Below are positions 1 to 12,100 of a DNA stretch of 52,073 nt, piece by piece. The notes beneath the pieces are model-generated. The model was given only the letters and a program-made list of their open reading frames with translations. It was not told the DNA's origin and did not search any database. Each line of letters opens with the position of its first letter. Within the stretch, counting starts at the first letter, position 1. The stretch is from Lingula anatina (lineage: Eukaryota; Brachiopoda; Lingulata; Lingulida; Lingulidae): contig NW_019774870.1 in the NCBI RefSeq assembly GCF_001039355.2, positions 9,694-61,766 on the forward strand. Direction: 5' to 3'. The position numbers and the translations under genes are program-made.

Positions 1-2060
1 TTTTCACATATCGACATTTTCAAGGTGTGACTTTGAACTTCCATGGGTTTGAAGACCTTTGCTAGTCTGAATATCCATGATAATTTTATTTCATTATTAA
101 AATTGATGGTCATTATGCATTATGTAATATTGCAACGAAAATGAAGAAACCTCTATTTTGGACACTGCTTTTATAGTGACCATTAAAGAAAAACCATGTT
201 ACTTACTCTTCTTAAAACTTACAGGAAAGAAACACAGGTCTAAAATGCAGCCTGTGTTGGAAAAGCAATCTAATTGGTTTCTTTTTCTGTTGTACATGTT
301 TGTGAAGTTGTTATCTTTCATATATTGGCATTTTCAATGTGGGACTTGGAACTCCCATGGTCATGAAGCCCAGTGGTAATCAAATTTTCTAAATGACCAC
401 GTTATTAATAAAAATAAATGGTGGTAATTATAGTTAATCATTATGTAATATTGCATCAAAATTGACAAAAAGCCAACTTCGTGCACTGTCATCACAAACG
501 TTATGATAAAAAGCAAACTGTGTTACTTATTATTTTTTTTAGCTTAAAAGAATGATTCTTAGGATTGACATACAGCTCAAATAAGAAAACCAGCTCTATT
601 GGATTATCATTTTTTATTGAATTAACGCAACTTTTTGTGAAATTCTCATTTTTCTCATTCTGGCATTTTCTAAGTATGAACTTGAACTCTCATGGGCCTG
701 CTTTTACTTTCATCGGTATTACCTGTTTTGCATAATTTAAATTTGATGTTGACTTTGCAGTTAAGCGTAATATATTATTGCATCAGAATTGACAGCATCC
801 TATTTTGTGCATTATTACTTTGTGCTTTTCTTAAGATGTGACTTATGGGCCTGAAAGACCTTTGAGAGGGTCAGTCTGTAAATTTCCCTTGGGTATCACT
901 AAGCTAAGTTCAGAGTTATAAAGTCATTTGCCTAATTAATAGGTTATTAAATGAGATTACATAAAGCACAGTTGTTGATATTTCCCTGTAAACTCCCAAA
1001 GATTATGCCAGTCTGCTAGATTAATAATAAGGAAGCAGTGATAATTATGCAGGTAAATTTTGCAATATCTCTGGATCCACTCCTGTTATTGACCATGTTA
1101 CCTGTTGTGCATTATAAAATTCAGTGTTGACTGACAGTGCTATTATAAGCATTATTTATTATTGCATCAAAATTGACAAAATGACCTATTTTGCATCTTT
1201 ATTTTCTGTTTTTTGTCTGTACATTTGACAGCTTTGCTGCCTTGTATTTTATTAATAAAAATTGATGGTCATAATGCTGTTAAGTATTATGTAATATTGC
1301 ATCAAAATTGAAGAAAGCCCTATTTTGGGCATTGCCTCCATAGTGACCATTAAAGGAAAACCATATCACTTACTCTTCTCACACTTACAGGAAAGAAATA
1401 TAGGACTAAAATACAACTTCATTTGGAAAATCTGTCTCATTGGTTATTATTATTATTATTATTATTTTTTGTAAATTATACAGCTTTTAGTGAAAATTTC
1501 ATTTTTCACATATCGCCATTTTCAAGGGGGGACTTTGAACTTCCATTGGTTTACAGTCACATTTCCTTAATATCCATGATACTTCCATTTCATTATTAAA
1601 ATTAATATTTCATCACTTACTCTTCTCACAATTACAGGAAAGAAAGAGGACTAAAATACAGCTTCAATTGGAAAAACCTGTTTTATTGGTAAACTCTTCT
1701 GAAAATTATAGGGTTTTTTTTTTTTTCAGATTTATATGAAAAAACTGTGTTACTTATTATTTTTTCAACTTACAAGAATGATTCTTAGGATTGACATACA
1801 GCTTAAATTAGAAAACCAGCTCTATTGGATTATCATTTTTTATTGAATTAACGCAATTTTTTGTAAAATTTTCATTTATCTAATTCTGGCATTTTCTAAG
1901 TGTGAACTTGAACTCTCATGGGCCTGAAGCCTTATGCTTTTACTTTCATCAGTATTACCTGTTGTGCATAATTAAAATTTGATGTTGACTGTGCAGTTAA
2001 GCATAATGTATTATTGCATCAGAATTGACAGTATCCTATTTTGTGCATTATTATCTTCTG
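1..2060. repeat. Degenerate tandem repeat array, period about 330-390 bp
   Basis: A recurring block containing 'gcatcaaaattgacaaa' followed by 'cctattttg(t)gca' appears near 130, 453, 780, 1165, 1300 and 2018. Other shared blocks are 'ttcacatatcg.cattttcaagg' near 4 and 1504, and a stretch near 540-710 that recurs almost unchanged near 1764-1925. Spacing is irregular (about 323, 327, 385, 135 and 718 bp), so units have been deleted or merged. No long ORF runs through the array. It looks like a decayed satellite or a tandemised mobile-element fragment. Period and edges were estimated by eye. Confidence 0.7.
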
Positions 2061-2473
2061 CTTTTTGTCTATACATTTGACAGCTTTGCTGCCTTGTTTT
2101 GTCTTTTTGTTTAGATTTTACCTAACCAATTTAGATCAGTTCAGAAAAATTGAAAAAAAAAAAAAATGCTCTTCATGCCAACAACTAAAAACTGACCACA
2201 TTCCCATGCAAGATGATAAAAATTCTTACATATTTTCATTATTTTGAAAATGGGATGTGGACCATCTTTTTCAGATTTTAAAACCTGTCCTTGGTAAAAT
2301 GTTATTTTTTAAAATGAATGCTACATTATCATCAATTTAGAATACAGCAGATGCTGGCTTACCATTTGGTAGCTACAGATCGTCTTAAAGACTTTTTACT
2401 GTACATTAGATATTCTTTCACTTTCTTAAAAAGTATACTGAACAAAGTGGATGCCATTTACAGAGACAGGCCA
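2061..2473. other. Non-coding stretch between repeat array and channel gene 3' end
   Basis: AT-rich sequence with a poly-A run near 2153-2165 and no recognisable gene. It separates the tandem array from the probable 3' end of the minus-strand channel gene. Confidence 0.4.
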
Positions 2474-2479
2474 TTTATT
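2474..2479 (-). terminator. Candidate polyadenylation signal of the TRP-type channel gene
   Basis: The plus strand reads TTTATT, which is AATAAA on the minus strand. It lies about 2 kb downstream of the channel stop codon and just before the repeat array. I saw no better hexamer between the stop codon and here, but I did not search exhaustively, and transcript ends cannot be seen in DNA alone. Confidence 0.35.
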
Positions 2480-4508
2480 GCTTCATTATTATTATAGTTT
2501 AGCAATGTGTTTGTTGATAACAGGTGGTTTTCGTACTTCTCAAATTACCTCCCCCTTTCAGTTTAAAATCAGCACCCATGAAACTTGGGTACCAGATTAA
2601 CATTATTAAAGAATATAGCAATAAGCATTTCTTTCTCATATGATAACCGTAATATATGACATACCCTCAATGTACACAGAATGGACATATACAGTAAGAC
2701 AGTACATATTAAACAGTAAAAACCTCACAACTTTTTCGATTTCTTAAATATTAAAGTAAAAATTAAAGTAAAAATACAGAGAGGCCAGGGCTGCCCCTGA
2801 CTCGAAATTGTAATATGTCACCCACTTTCAGGTGTGCAATAAGAAGTAAAAAAAAATTCGATGGATGAAAAAAGATGGACAGGGCATAAAATCACTTCAA
2901 GCCAGTGAAAAATGCAGTAACTGAAACCAGGAGACCAAAATTATGACGTTTCTGAAGACTGACGATATAATAAGAAAGATTAAATCTGTACTTCAAAATA
3001 AATGTTAAATAAGGACGGCATGATGACTAACTGATTTTTAAAAGGGGTGCTGCTGATAAATGCACCAAAAAATCTACAAAAATAATGAACATATTTTAAT
3101 TCCAATTCACATCCAAAACAGTTGTAGTAATAAGTAAAATTTTATGAATAAGTAAATTTTCAGTTTTGAATAGATTTTGCAATGTAAATGATTTCACCAC
3201 TGTAAAAATTACAATAAAAAAATAACAGTCCCTTTGGTTTGGAAGTCTGATTATCATATGGCTACTTTTCTATAAAATTGGCACCCTTAATAGTATGTGT
3301 TTTGATATAACCTCTAAAACGTTCACACAATAAGTATCTTATATATATATTTATCAAAACAAAAGTGATATTAACATAATAAATATCACAACCTTTTTCA
3401 CTGATGTTACATGTACAACTGATGCATACATACATACATGCATGTAGTATATCAACAAAGATAAATAAACTGGTATAAATGTCCTAAATTCAACATGTTC
3501 ATGACTTAGCATGTCTTTTAAGGCTGTGTTTTAATAACATTTAAAGACAGTTGCCATAAGCAATACATGATATATATCACCTAATTCTGCAATACTCCCA
3601 CAATAGTATCCTACTCTAAAAATATCTTAATGTTAATGTCAATTTGAGACAAAACATATTTATGTTATGTATTTATATGTGAAATGTACTAAAATAATGA
3701 TTAGAATATCTGGACTGCTATATATGTAATGCAGTGTCTTTTTGCTGCTCATATTGTGTATTCACCTCAAACCTAAAACATGTCAACAATCATGATACAT
3801 AATCACACACACATATATATATAAAAAATATTGGATTTCTTTCCTTTTTTATCAAGGCATTTAGAAAGTTTAATCAAAAAGGATTCTTATAAATGTCTAT
3901 TCAGTACATCATAATAGGACATGATCTGTTTTATCTTTCAATTGCACTTGTCTTGTGAGGCTGTGTCCTGTTGAGTTGTCGCATGTGATCACAAGCAGTT
4001 CCAAACAAGTAGAACTGGTACTGGGTGAATCATCCTTTAGCGTTACACTGTACTGTTTTCATTTGCTTCAGGCATCAGTTGAAGGCATCCTATCAATATT
4101 CTGAAAAGAATATTGACATTGACAATGTTGCAGATCTGGTAACAGCTTCACGTATATTGGGTGGATTAAAATAATGTCCTGGATTTCAAATCTTTACTTC
4201 TCAATGTCTATTTAAAATAATCGGATGATGTTTCATCAGAAATGAGAAATGAACTTCTCCATAGTATTCCTGTGACAACAAATGGAACTGAACTAACACT
4301 GTGGCAATCAATACAAAAGCCATCTTCCAAAAATTATAAGTTGTGAGGATTCATTGATAGTAGTACACTGTATCTTAGAAAATTTTCTTTGCAATGGTAT
4401 ACTGCTCTATCTCTTCAGTAAATAAATACGTTTTCTAATAAGACCCTTTAATTAGTAACTCGTCAAGAACTATATAGTTACTTTCTCCTCTAAGGCAGAT
4501 ATCTGACA
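2480..4508 (-). other. Probable 3' UTR of the TRP-type channel gene
   Basis: This is a 2-kb stretch downstream of the minus-strand stop codon with no coding exon that I can support. It contains AT-rich sequence, a TATA/ACAT simple-sequence patch near 3340-3440, and a perfect 10-bp inverted repeat at 4093-4102 / 4107-4116 with a 4-nt loop. Calling it 3' UTR rests only on position and the candidate poly-A signal. Confidence 0.4.
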
Positions 4509-7500
4509 CTAAGCATTTCTTACCAAAACGGTCTGTCTTATCCTGATATCAGGCATCCTTTGGTCATCTTCTCCTTGCTGGGGAGGGTCAGTGTACTCTG
4601 TAGATACCTCTATCAATGGCTCCTTGGAACTTATGAATGGTCCATGTGTACTGGCTGGAAGGTGAGAAATAATTCAAGTCAAAATGCATAAAGATGGAGC
4701 AGTTTGATTGATGTGGTTCGTGAAGTCTCACAATATGGCAAGTTTGAGGAAAGAAAGCTGTGTTACCGATATTATGAAAATTTCCTGAGTTTTCAAAATT
4801 TGATAATATATCATACAGACCTCTTGATTGTGTGCCATCTGCATCTTCAACATTGGGAATTTCTCCAGCTTTCATCTGCCGTCTTAACTTTTTCAATTCC
4901 TTGCGTCTTCTCCTCTCTTCTGTTTGCCTGTAACCAAATTAAAATGTTCAGATAATGTATTCATGAATGAATTAAATGTGTGAAACACCACAGTCAATTG
5001 TCATCTGCATTTTAAAGGCAAAGAGGGAAAATCATTGGACCTTAATACCCTAAAAAACAGATTTTATCCCTGCTTTTGATAAGTCATACAAATACTAAAT
5101 ATCAATTCAACCATAATTCTTTATTTATACAAAACACTGTTTCCAATTGCTCTTTTGCAATTTTCTTTTTAAATTCAAATCCTTATTCATCATCCACAAT
5201 CACCTTTCATCACTATAATCCTGTGTGTGTGATCTTAAACAATTTTTATCTATGAAGGAATGGGGCATATTTGAGTTGTATGATGGTTTATACAAACCTT
5301 TTTTCATCTTGATTAAAAAATAAGCCCCCATGCCCTGCCATAAGTAATTAAAATGATCATAAAGTATTTTGTGCAACTTTTCTGTGAAATAACAATTTTG
5401 ACAGAAAGTAATATCATTGGAGCACTCACTCTTGCTGGAGGTTGTCCATCTCTGGCAGTGAAGACATCCTAAGCCCAGGTCCAGCCTCAAGAGGAGGAAG
5501 GTGGGAACTTGGGCGAGGAGAAATGCCTGGAAATGGATAATGTAAGAATTAATTAATAAAAAAAGTTTGTTTTTTTTTAAATCTTATTTTGCACGGATGT
5601 TATTAATATTTGTGCTAAATACTTTGTTCCTTATTTGACCATTGATAATCTAAAAACTGTAATATTTTGGTGATGCATTTTTAATTTTCTATCCTAAATC
5701 ATTGTGAAAAAGTGGTCAAAACTAATATAATTAAAGTCACAAGGAAAATATAAAAAATCTCAACCATAACCTGGTCCAACTTGGTGTGCTACAATGTTTT
5801 GTAACAGGTTTGTTATAGTTGTGATGTCCTGCTTGAATCTGTCCATCATGTCGTCCTGGCGGTCACGAATCCCTCGTATCTCTTCTCTTAAAGAGTCAAC
5901 TTCATTCTCAAACTTTTCCAATGAGACACAACTCCTTGTATTTTCATCATAAGTGTTGGGATTTCCATAATCATAGCCTCCTCCTTTCTTGGATAGGAGG
6001 GAGTCAATACCATCCTAGAAATGTAGCAAAAACACATGTAAGTCAGCTTCATAAAAATGAACCTGGCTACAAAACATTGCTTATAATTCATGGAGACTGA
6101 ACCTGGTCTATTCTATAGAAGTCTATTCCATAAAACCCTTTTCACATGAAAAAAATTATTACTAATAACAGTGCATTAAAAATAATTCAAAAGCACTGTT
6201 TGAACATAGTTCCTGCTACAACCATAAAATAAACCAAATGTGGATTGAAACTTAGTTGAAGAAGAAAGCTATAACCACAGGTTTAGCCATACAGTTTCCT
6301 TTCGGAGTGTAAGTTTTGTGTCTAGTTGGAGCAATCACCAGAACTGTTATACTATGAAAGAACAATAAGAATAAGACAGAGCACCCCTTTGGCACCAGGT
6401 TTTCCGCCACCACCACCATTACTGCCCCAATAACCTCCACCATGGCCCCCATTATTATTCTCCCACTGTTCTTGCATGTCGTCCAGTTGTTCCTAGAGTG
6501 GGAATAGCATTTATTATTCTGTGAGAACATACATTTAGAGCCAAGCTGGTAGCCCCAAGAAAAAGTCTTTAGCAACACTCTCAGTGGAAATGCCATAGGC
6601 GGTAGAAAGGTGCGTATATCTGGCATAACAAGATTACAAAACTGAAAAAGGAATGTTTACTATGTTTTGATGTTGCAGTAACACAAATCTCAAGATTTAT
6701 CCAGTCTAGGTATAAATTTTTACCCATGAAATACTGAAATCACTCAAATTATATACTCAGATATCACTGAGATTAAACACACACACAGGGATGTCATTTT
6801 GTAAATGAACTGATCTTGAGTAAACCGGCCATTTCACTGCTTTAAATGGCAGCACATCTGGATACCTTGATTTGTATGGTAACTTTCTTGAGATCTTCCT
6901 CCCCATCAGTTGCTGTCAAATCATCATCATAATATGTTTCTTCAACCCCATTTAATTCCTCATGGATGTATCTACGGAATTTTTCCCTTCTTTTATTTGA
7001 CATTCCTTCTTCTGCAGTCAGAATGTGAATGGCTTTCTGCATCACAGCATTGGCATGGGCATTGTCGTAAACTCTGTGAAGATCAATGAGACCAATATGA
7101 AAAATAAAGTGGTGCTTGCACTTAATCTGAAGACAAATACATCCACAAACACACACAGCCACATGCCCATTTTTGCATACTTAAGTAGGAGAAGTCTGAT
7201 TCAACTGTATAGAATAACTATGGATTTGCATTTGATACATGAAGCAAGCATAAATCAAATGGACTCAAAAGAATACAAACATGTAATTTTACACCTGACT
7301 TATATTTTCTGCCTAAAAAACAGCATGACACAGTACCTTTGGAAAGTATCTGATAGCAATGCAATGAAAAGATTCAAGCACAAGATGGCTGATAAAGCCA
7401 TCCAAGCTGCCACCATAATATCAGCAAACATAAAATCAGCCTTTCTCATTCCCTGAAAGAGACAGAAGAAATACATTCATGACTTTTTAAAAATTTACCT

Positions 7501-7811
7501 CAATTCACCATACAGTAATAGAACATGCAGTTGCTTTAATTATGAACTGAGGCATAATTTACTTCAATTTTACTTCAACACCCAAGCAGCACTTTTTGAT
7601 TTGAAGCAAAGTATATCACTCTTAAAACTTTAATATTTACCTCATAGTCATAATCATCCACCATAGAAAGACGGAACATGCTGAATATAAGCTCTCCCAC
7701 ATCCTGAAAGCCTGTTGCTTGGACAGTGAGGTTGCCATATGGATTGGGAAACAGTGTACTATCATCTATGACTTTTGTCCCACCAAACAACATCCAGTAT
7801 GCACAAGCTGT

Positions 7812-7847
<36 letters not shown>

Positions 7848-9120
7848 ACTGGAACCATGAGGTTTTTAAACAATGTCCATGATCAAAGTCAAGAAAGTAA
7901 GATGAGAAATCTTTCTGCGTCATTCGTATAACAGTTCCAGCATTTACGTAATGTTATCATAATACAAGAAAACAGAGCCTGAGATAATCAAGTGGTATAC
8001 TTACAGAAAGGGATGTAGAACTCCAAGTACAGGAACAGAAATTTGATGACATCCCCCAAAATGTGACCCAACATAACAATAAAGGGACCTAAAATTTAAA
8101 AAAATCACCAATAATGGTAATTTTTTAACCCGACTTTCAACTGCAATGTGCAAGCATTGGTCTGTAATGACTACAGGGATTTCCACACTCATGTGGAACA
8201 AATGTATATTATGACTCAAGTATCTACCCAAGCATATTTACAGATAAAAAATTTATAGTCTGGGGAATTAATTTCGGTTTACTTAGTTTACTTTCAAGAT
8301 TCCACATTCTACATAGATCGATCCAATTCCATGGATTAACAGATTAACATGCCTCCTCCTGGCATTGAGTAGAATAAAGAAAAGCTGGTGATTATACAAA
8401 TACATTGGAGACAAGAGGAGGTGTGTTAATTTGATCATCGGGAGTCGCTGTGGAGTTTGATCTACATGAAACAATGGTTTCATGGGAATGAGCCCTTAGA
8501 TAAAACTGACACAGTGGTACTTACCCAGCAATGAGAAAGCCTTGGCACTCTTCATCAGACGTAGCCAAATAATAATGATGGACAAAGCATTGATCCGTAC
8601 CTGCCAGCGAGACAGCATTGCGGTATGGGCAAATACATCCACAAGGTGAATTATAATAGAAATCAGGAGGGAAAAGTAACAAATCCAGTCAAACACATTC
8701 CTGAAACATGAAAATAAAATGAATGGGATATATACATATATTTTTATATCAAAGACAAACTTATACATACACATACGGTTTGTTATTAGGTTATTATAAA
8801 TGGTTTTACAAAAATCGGTTAGGACATTTCAAGGTGCTGACAACTTTTGTGGAATAAATGTCATTTAATTCACATGATCCTGACCTGGAAATATCGTATG
8901 TGCCTAGACATGCTGACATACTTGTGTGTTTGCATGTGTGTGTGTGTGTGTGTGTGCGTGTGCGTGCACTATTTTACCAAAAATTACTCCAATAATTTGC
9001 CTTCTGCTCATCTAAGTTTTCCATTTCTTTCTCCAAGTATTCTTTTTCCTCTGGCCAACGTGGATGACAAAAGTTGTCTATTTCTTTCTGTAGATCATCT
9101 TCTCTCCAACTTTTCCATTG
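4509..9120 (-). CDS. TRP-type channel exons 15-25 (S3 to C-terminus)
   Basis: Exon 15 (8978-9120) is acidic and helical, with WPEEKEYLEKEMENLDEQ. Exon 16 gives S3 (FDWICYFSLLISIIIHLVDV) and S4 (INALSIIIIWLRLMKSAKAF). Exon 17 gives S5 (GHILGDVIKFLFLYLEFYI). Exon 18 gives the pore turret and helix, ending FRLSMVDDYDYE. Exon 19 gives S6. Exon 20 continues with VYDNAHANAVMQKAIHIL. Exon 21 is Gly/Asn-rich. Exon 22 holds a predicted coiled coil with FENEVDSLREEIRGIRDRQD. Exons 23-25 are Pro-rich then charged, ending RQTVLVRNA. The exon 21 donor (GTGCTC) is weak. Retention of the last intron would instead give a tail ending IDRGIYRVH at 4588. Confidence 0.82.
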
Positions 9121-12100
9121 CTGATAAAATAACAAATATCACTTTTAGTTTATTAAACCTATGAATACCCATGAGATCAAAGTGAAGGATGCCATGTTTA
9201 CCTCATCTGTAAAATAATTAATATAAAACTAAAAAGTTTTGCAGAGAGAGGTTTGTGTGAAAAGACAAGCCACAAAAGATTTTGAAAAATACATTTGTAC
9301 ATGCACTGTAATATATGACTCAATCGTTTCAATGGGTGCAATTATCAATCTTTCTGATACATACTTTAATATTCATAAAAAAATTATATTTCTATATAGT
9401 ATTTGTATTGCTTTTACTCCATAGAATAGAACTGCCTGCCTGCTTTTCAATTTCGTTGCTATCACTCAACAGGAATGTTGTATTTAAAGAAATTATGACC
9501 TAAAAGAAATTGTCTGTAAAATTCATGTTGGAAAGATCTTGCCATTACCGAACATATTTCCCATCAGCAATGAATCTCTGACTGCATTGACTGCAGAGTG
9601 TAGATATAAATAGTGTAAAGTGCAGACTACTACAATTATTAGTGGTGTATTAGTTTATAGCAGTTTCTTTTCTACAATATTGTATGTAACCAAAACTGGA
9701 TACCTGAAACTCTTTATTAGATCCATAGATTTCTCGCATTTCTTCTGCTATCTGTTGTATCCATAAGAGTACACCAACACACTGAAACCAATAAGATACT
9801 ACATTAAAACAAATAGAAAACTTCCTCAAAGAGAACTCTTGCCTATTAAGTACCCCCCTTATGTCATTTTGAAAAGATTGTCAGCTTTATTAAATACATA
9901 CATTTAGTTTTGTACAAATGTAAAAAAAAAAGAAAAAAAAAAAAACAATATTTACTAGGAGAGAGAGAGAGATAAAAAGAAAAACAGTAATTTGAATATT
10001 TACTAGAATTTAATTTTTCATAGAAAGTGCAAACTGAAATACTCATCCAAGACAAGTTTTCCTGTTTTCAATCTATGCCAGAATAATTACTTTTCTCATA
10101 ATATATTCAACTAAAATAATTTTTGATATTATTTTTGATATCCAACATACCCCTTACATTCAACACAACATATTAGGTTTATAAAAGTCAATAATTTGCC
10201 CACTCTGGCCATTAAAAAATTCTTGAACCCTTACAACTGAATTCTAATAAAATTCTATGATAACCAATCACAAAACATACTAATCACCTACTTTATCTTT
10301 ATCAATCATATACTTACATAAAGCAAAATTCTCCACCACTGGTCTGGCAGATTGTATATGTAGGAATTCTCTCCATTAATAATACCAATAGCAGTCCACA
10401 CTATGATAAACACTAAGTTGACAAGAGTGTTGAAGACTGCAGAGGTCCTGAATGAAAAGAAAACATTTTTAATGATGCAATTTTGTTGGTCAGGCGCTTT
10501 CAGCTGAACTTTCCAACTTCATATGATCAAATATTGTTATTGAAAAATTATTGCTGGAATATCCATGATGACAGAATGTTATCTGTACCATTGACTGACC
10601 TTCCAAACTTTCTCCACTTTATAGCAATGAGCCTCTGCATAACTGGATGCATAAGGATATCATACTGGCGGTACTTCACAGCTACCTGCATCTGCAAGGA
10701 AAAACAAACATTTGTCACATTGCTGCAATTGAGACACCACACACTGACAAAATTAAAAAATTATTAAATAAATAATTAATCAAATGAACCAGGATACATA
10801 TTTGTCTTGAAATATCATGAAGTTACTGTGCACTGAATCTTTATCAAGCATTTTAAAGCTTTACTTACTGCAGTCATTGGATACCCTTTTGTCTCGGTGC
10901 CTGAAATAAAGATAAAACTAATAAAGGAGTTGAATTTTTATTTTATCTGTTCCAACCCTAGGTTTTTGTTCAGATTCCCCTTAATATTTTATATGTTTAC
11001 TTAAGTTTCATAGTGTCAATTGTAAAATATACATATCCATAGCAAGTATAACAGAAAAATACATAAAATTCAATATGAATGAAAACAGAAAATCAAGGAT
11101 TGAATGATCATTAAATACCATTTCTTAAAACATTAACTGCACACATAAAAACAAGTGAATCATGACACTGAAGGCTTTAATTACCCATACATGTATAAGT
11201 ATCAAGTCAACAGCAACACTCTAGTGAAACCTCAACCAAGCACCTCAACCAATTTCATAAGATACATGTTCAAGATGGTATATACCAGTAGTGAGTATTT
11301 GTGTTAAAAGGTTTTAGTATGTGCAAGTTGCAGCATTTGCTTAAGTGTGGGAGTTATCCCATTAGTTTTTCTCTAATATTCTGCATTAAATAATCTATGT
11401 TAGTCCTATTCTAGTACTCTGCATTAAAAATATCCATGTTTACAATGTGTAATGTTAATGTCCATTAGTACTACTAAATAAGAACATGTTTAAGAAAACA
11501 AAATTTTGCATGGACTGTCTCCTAGCTGATTATGTAATCAAAAAAAATATATTGTTTTCCTCCCAATATTGATTAATAGGAAATAAATATAACAAATAAG
11601 TTCCCATGTTGCTAAATCTCCACTATTGTGTTCCATATATCTAAGAGCTGGTAAGATCCTGTCACCACAATAGAAAGTCAGTGACAATCTATACTAAAGT
11701 TGCACAGTTTGACAACACAAGATGCAGGTTGTTAAGATAAAACCAGATTTACCTGTGTCTTTTACATCATGGTCTGTGAAGGGTAAAAGAATCATGTTCA
11801 TAAAGCTATGGTTCAATATGCCAGTCATGCAGTTAACCCAGCATAATATTAACTATCATTAATCTAAAACTACAAGTGATAAAACAAATATTAAAAGATC
11901 TCAAAGCATTTACATATAAGACTTGGTAAATATAGCAACAAAACTGTGATCTTTTAAAGGAGGCCAGGACAACCAAATAGAACATTTAAGTGCATTACTC
12001 TAACAGCTACATGAGAGTCTTCTGTGTTATACATTTGGTGGTATTACATCTAAATGTTCACCCAATTCTCCAGTGAATGCATTGACAAGAAAATCCCTTC

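Noticed and set aside
1-2060. CRISPR array
   Set aside because: Units are long, degenerate and irregularly spaced, and the DNA is clearly eukaryotic.
4093-4116. Perfect 10-bp stem with a 4-nt loop as a structured RNA
   Set aside because: Short AT-rich hairpins arise often by chance in this composition. Mentioned only as part of the 3' UTR.
7025-7456. 143-codon plus-strand ORF
   Set aside because: It lies opposite channel exons 19 and 20 and the intron between them, and is a shadow of the minus-strand gene.
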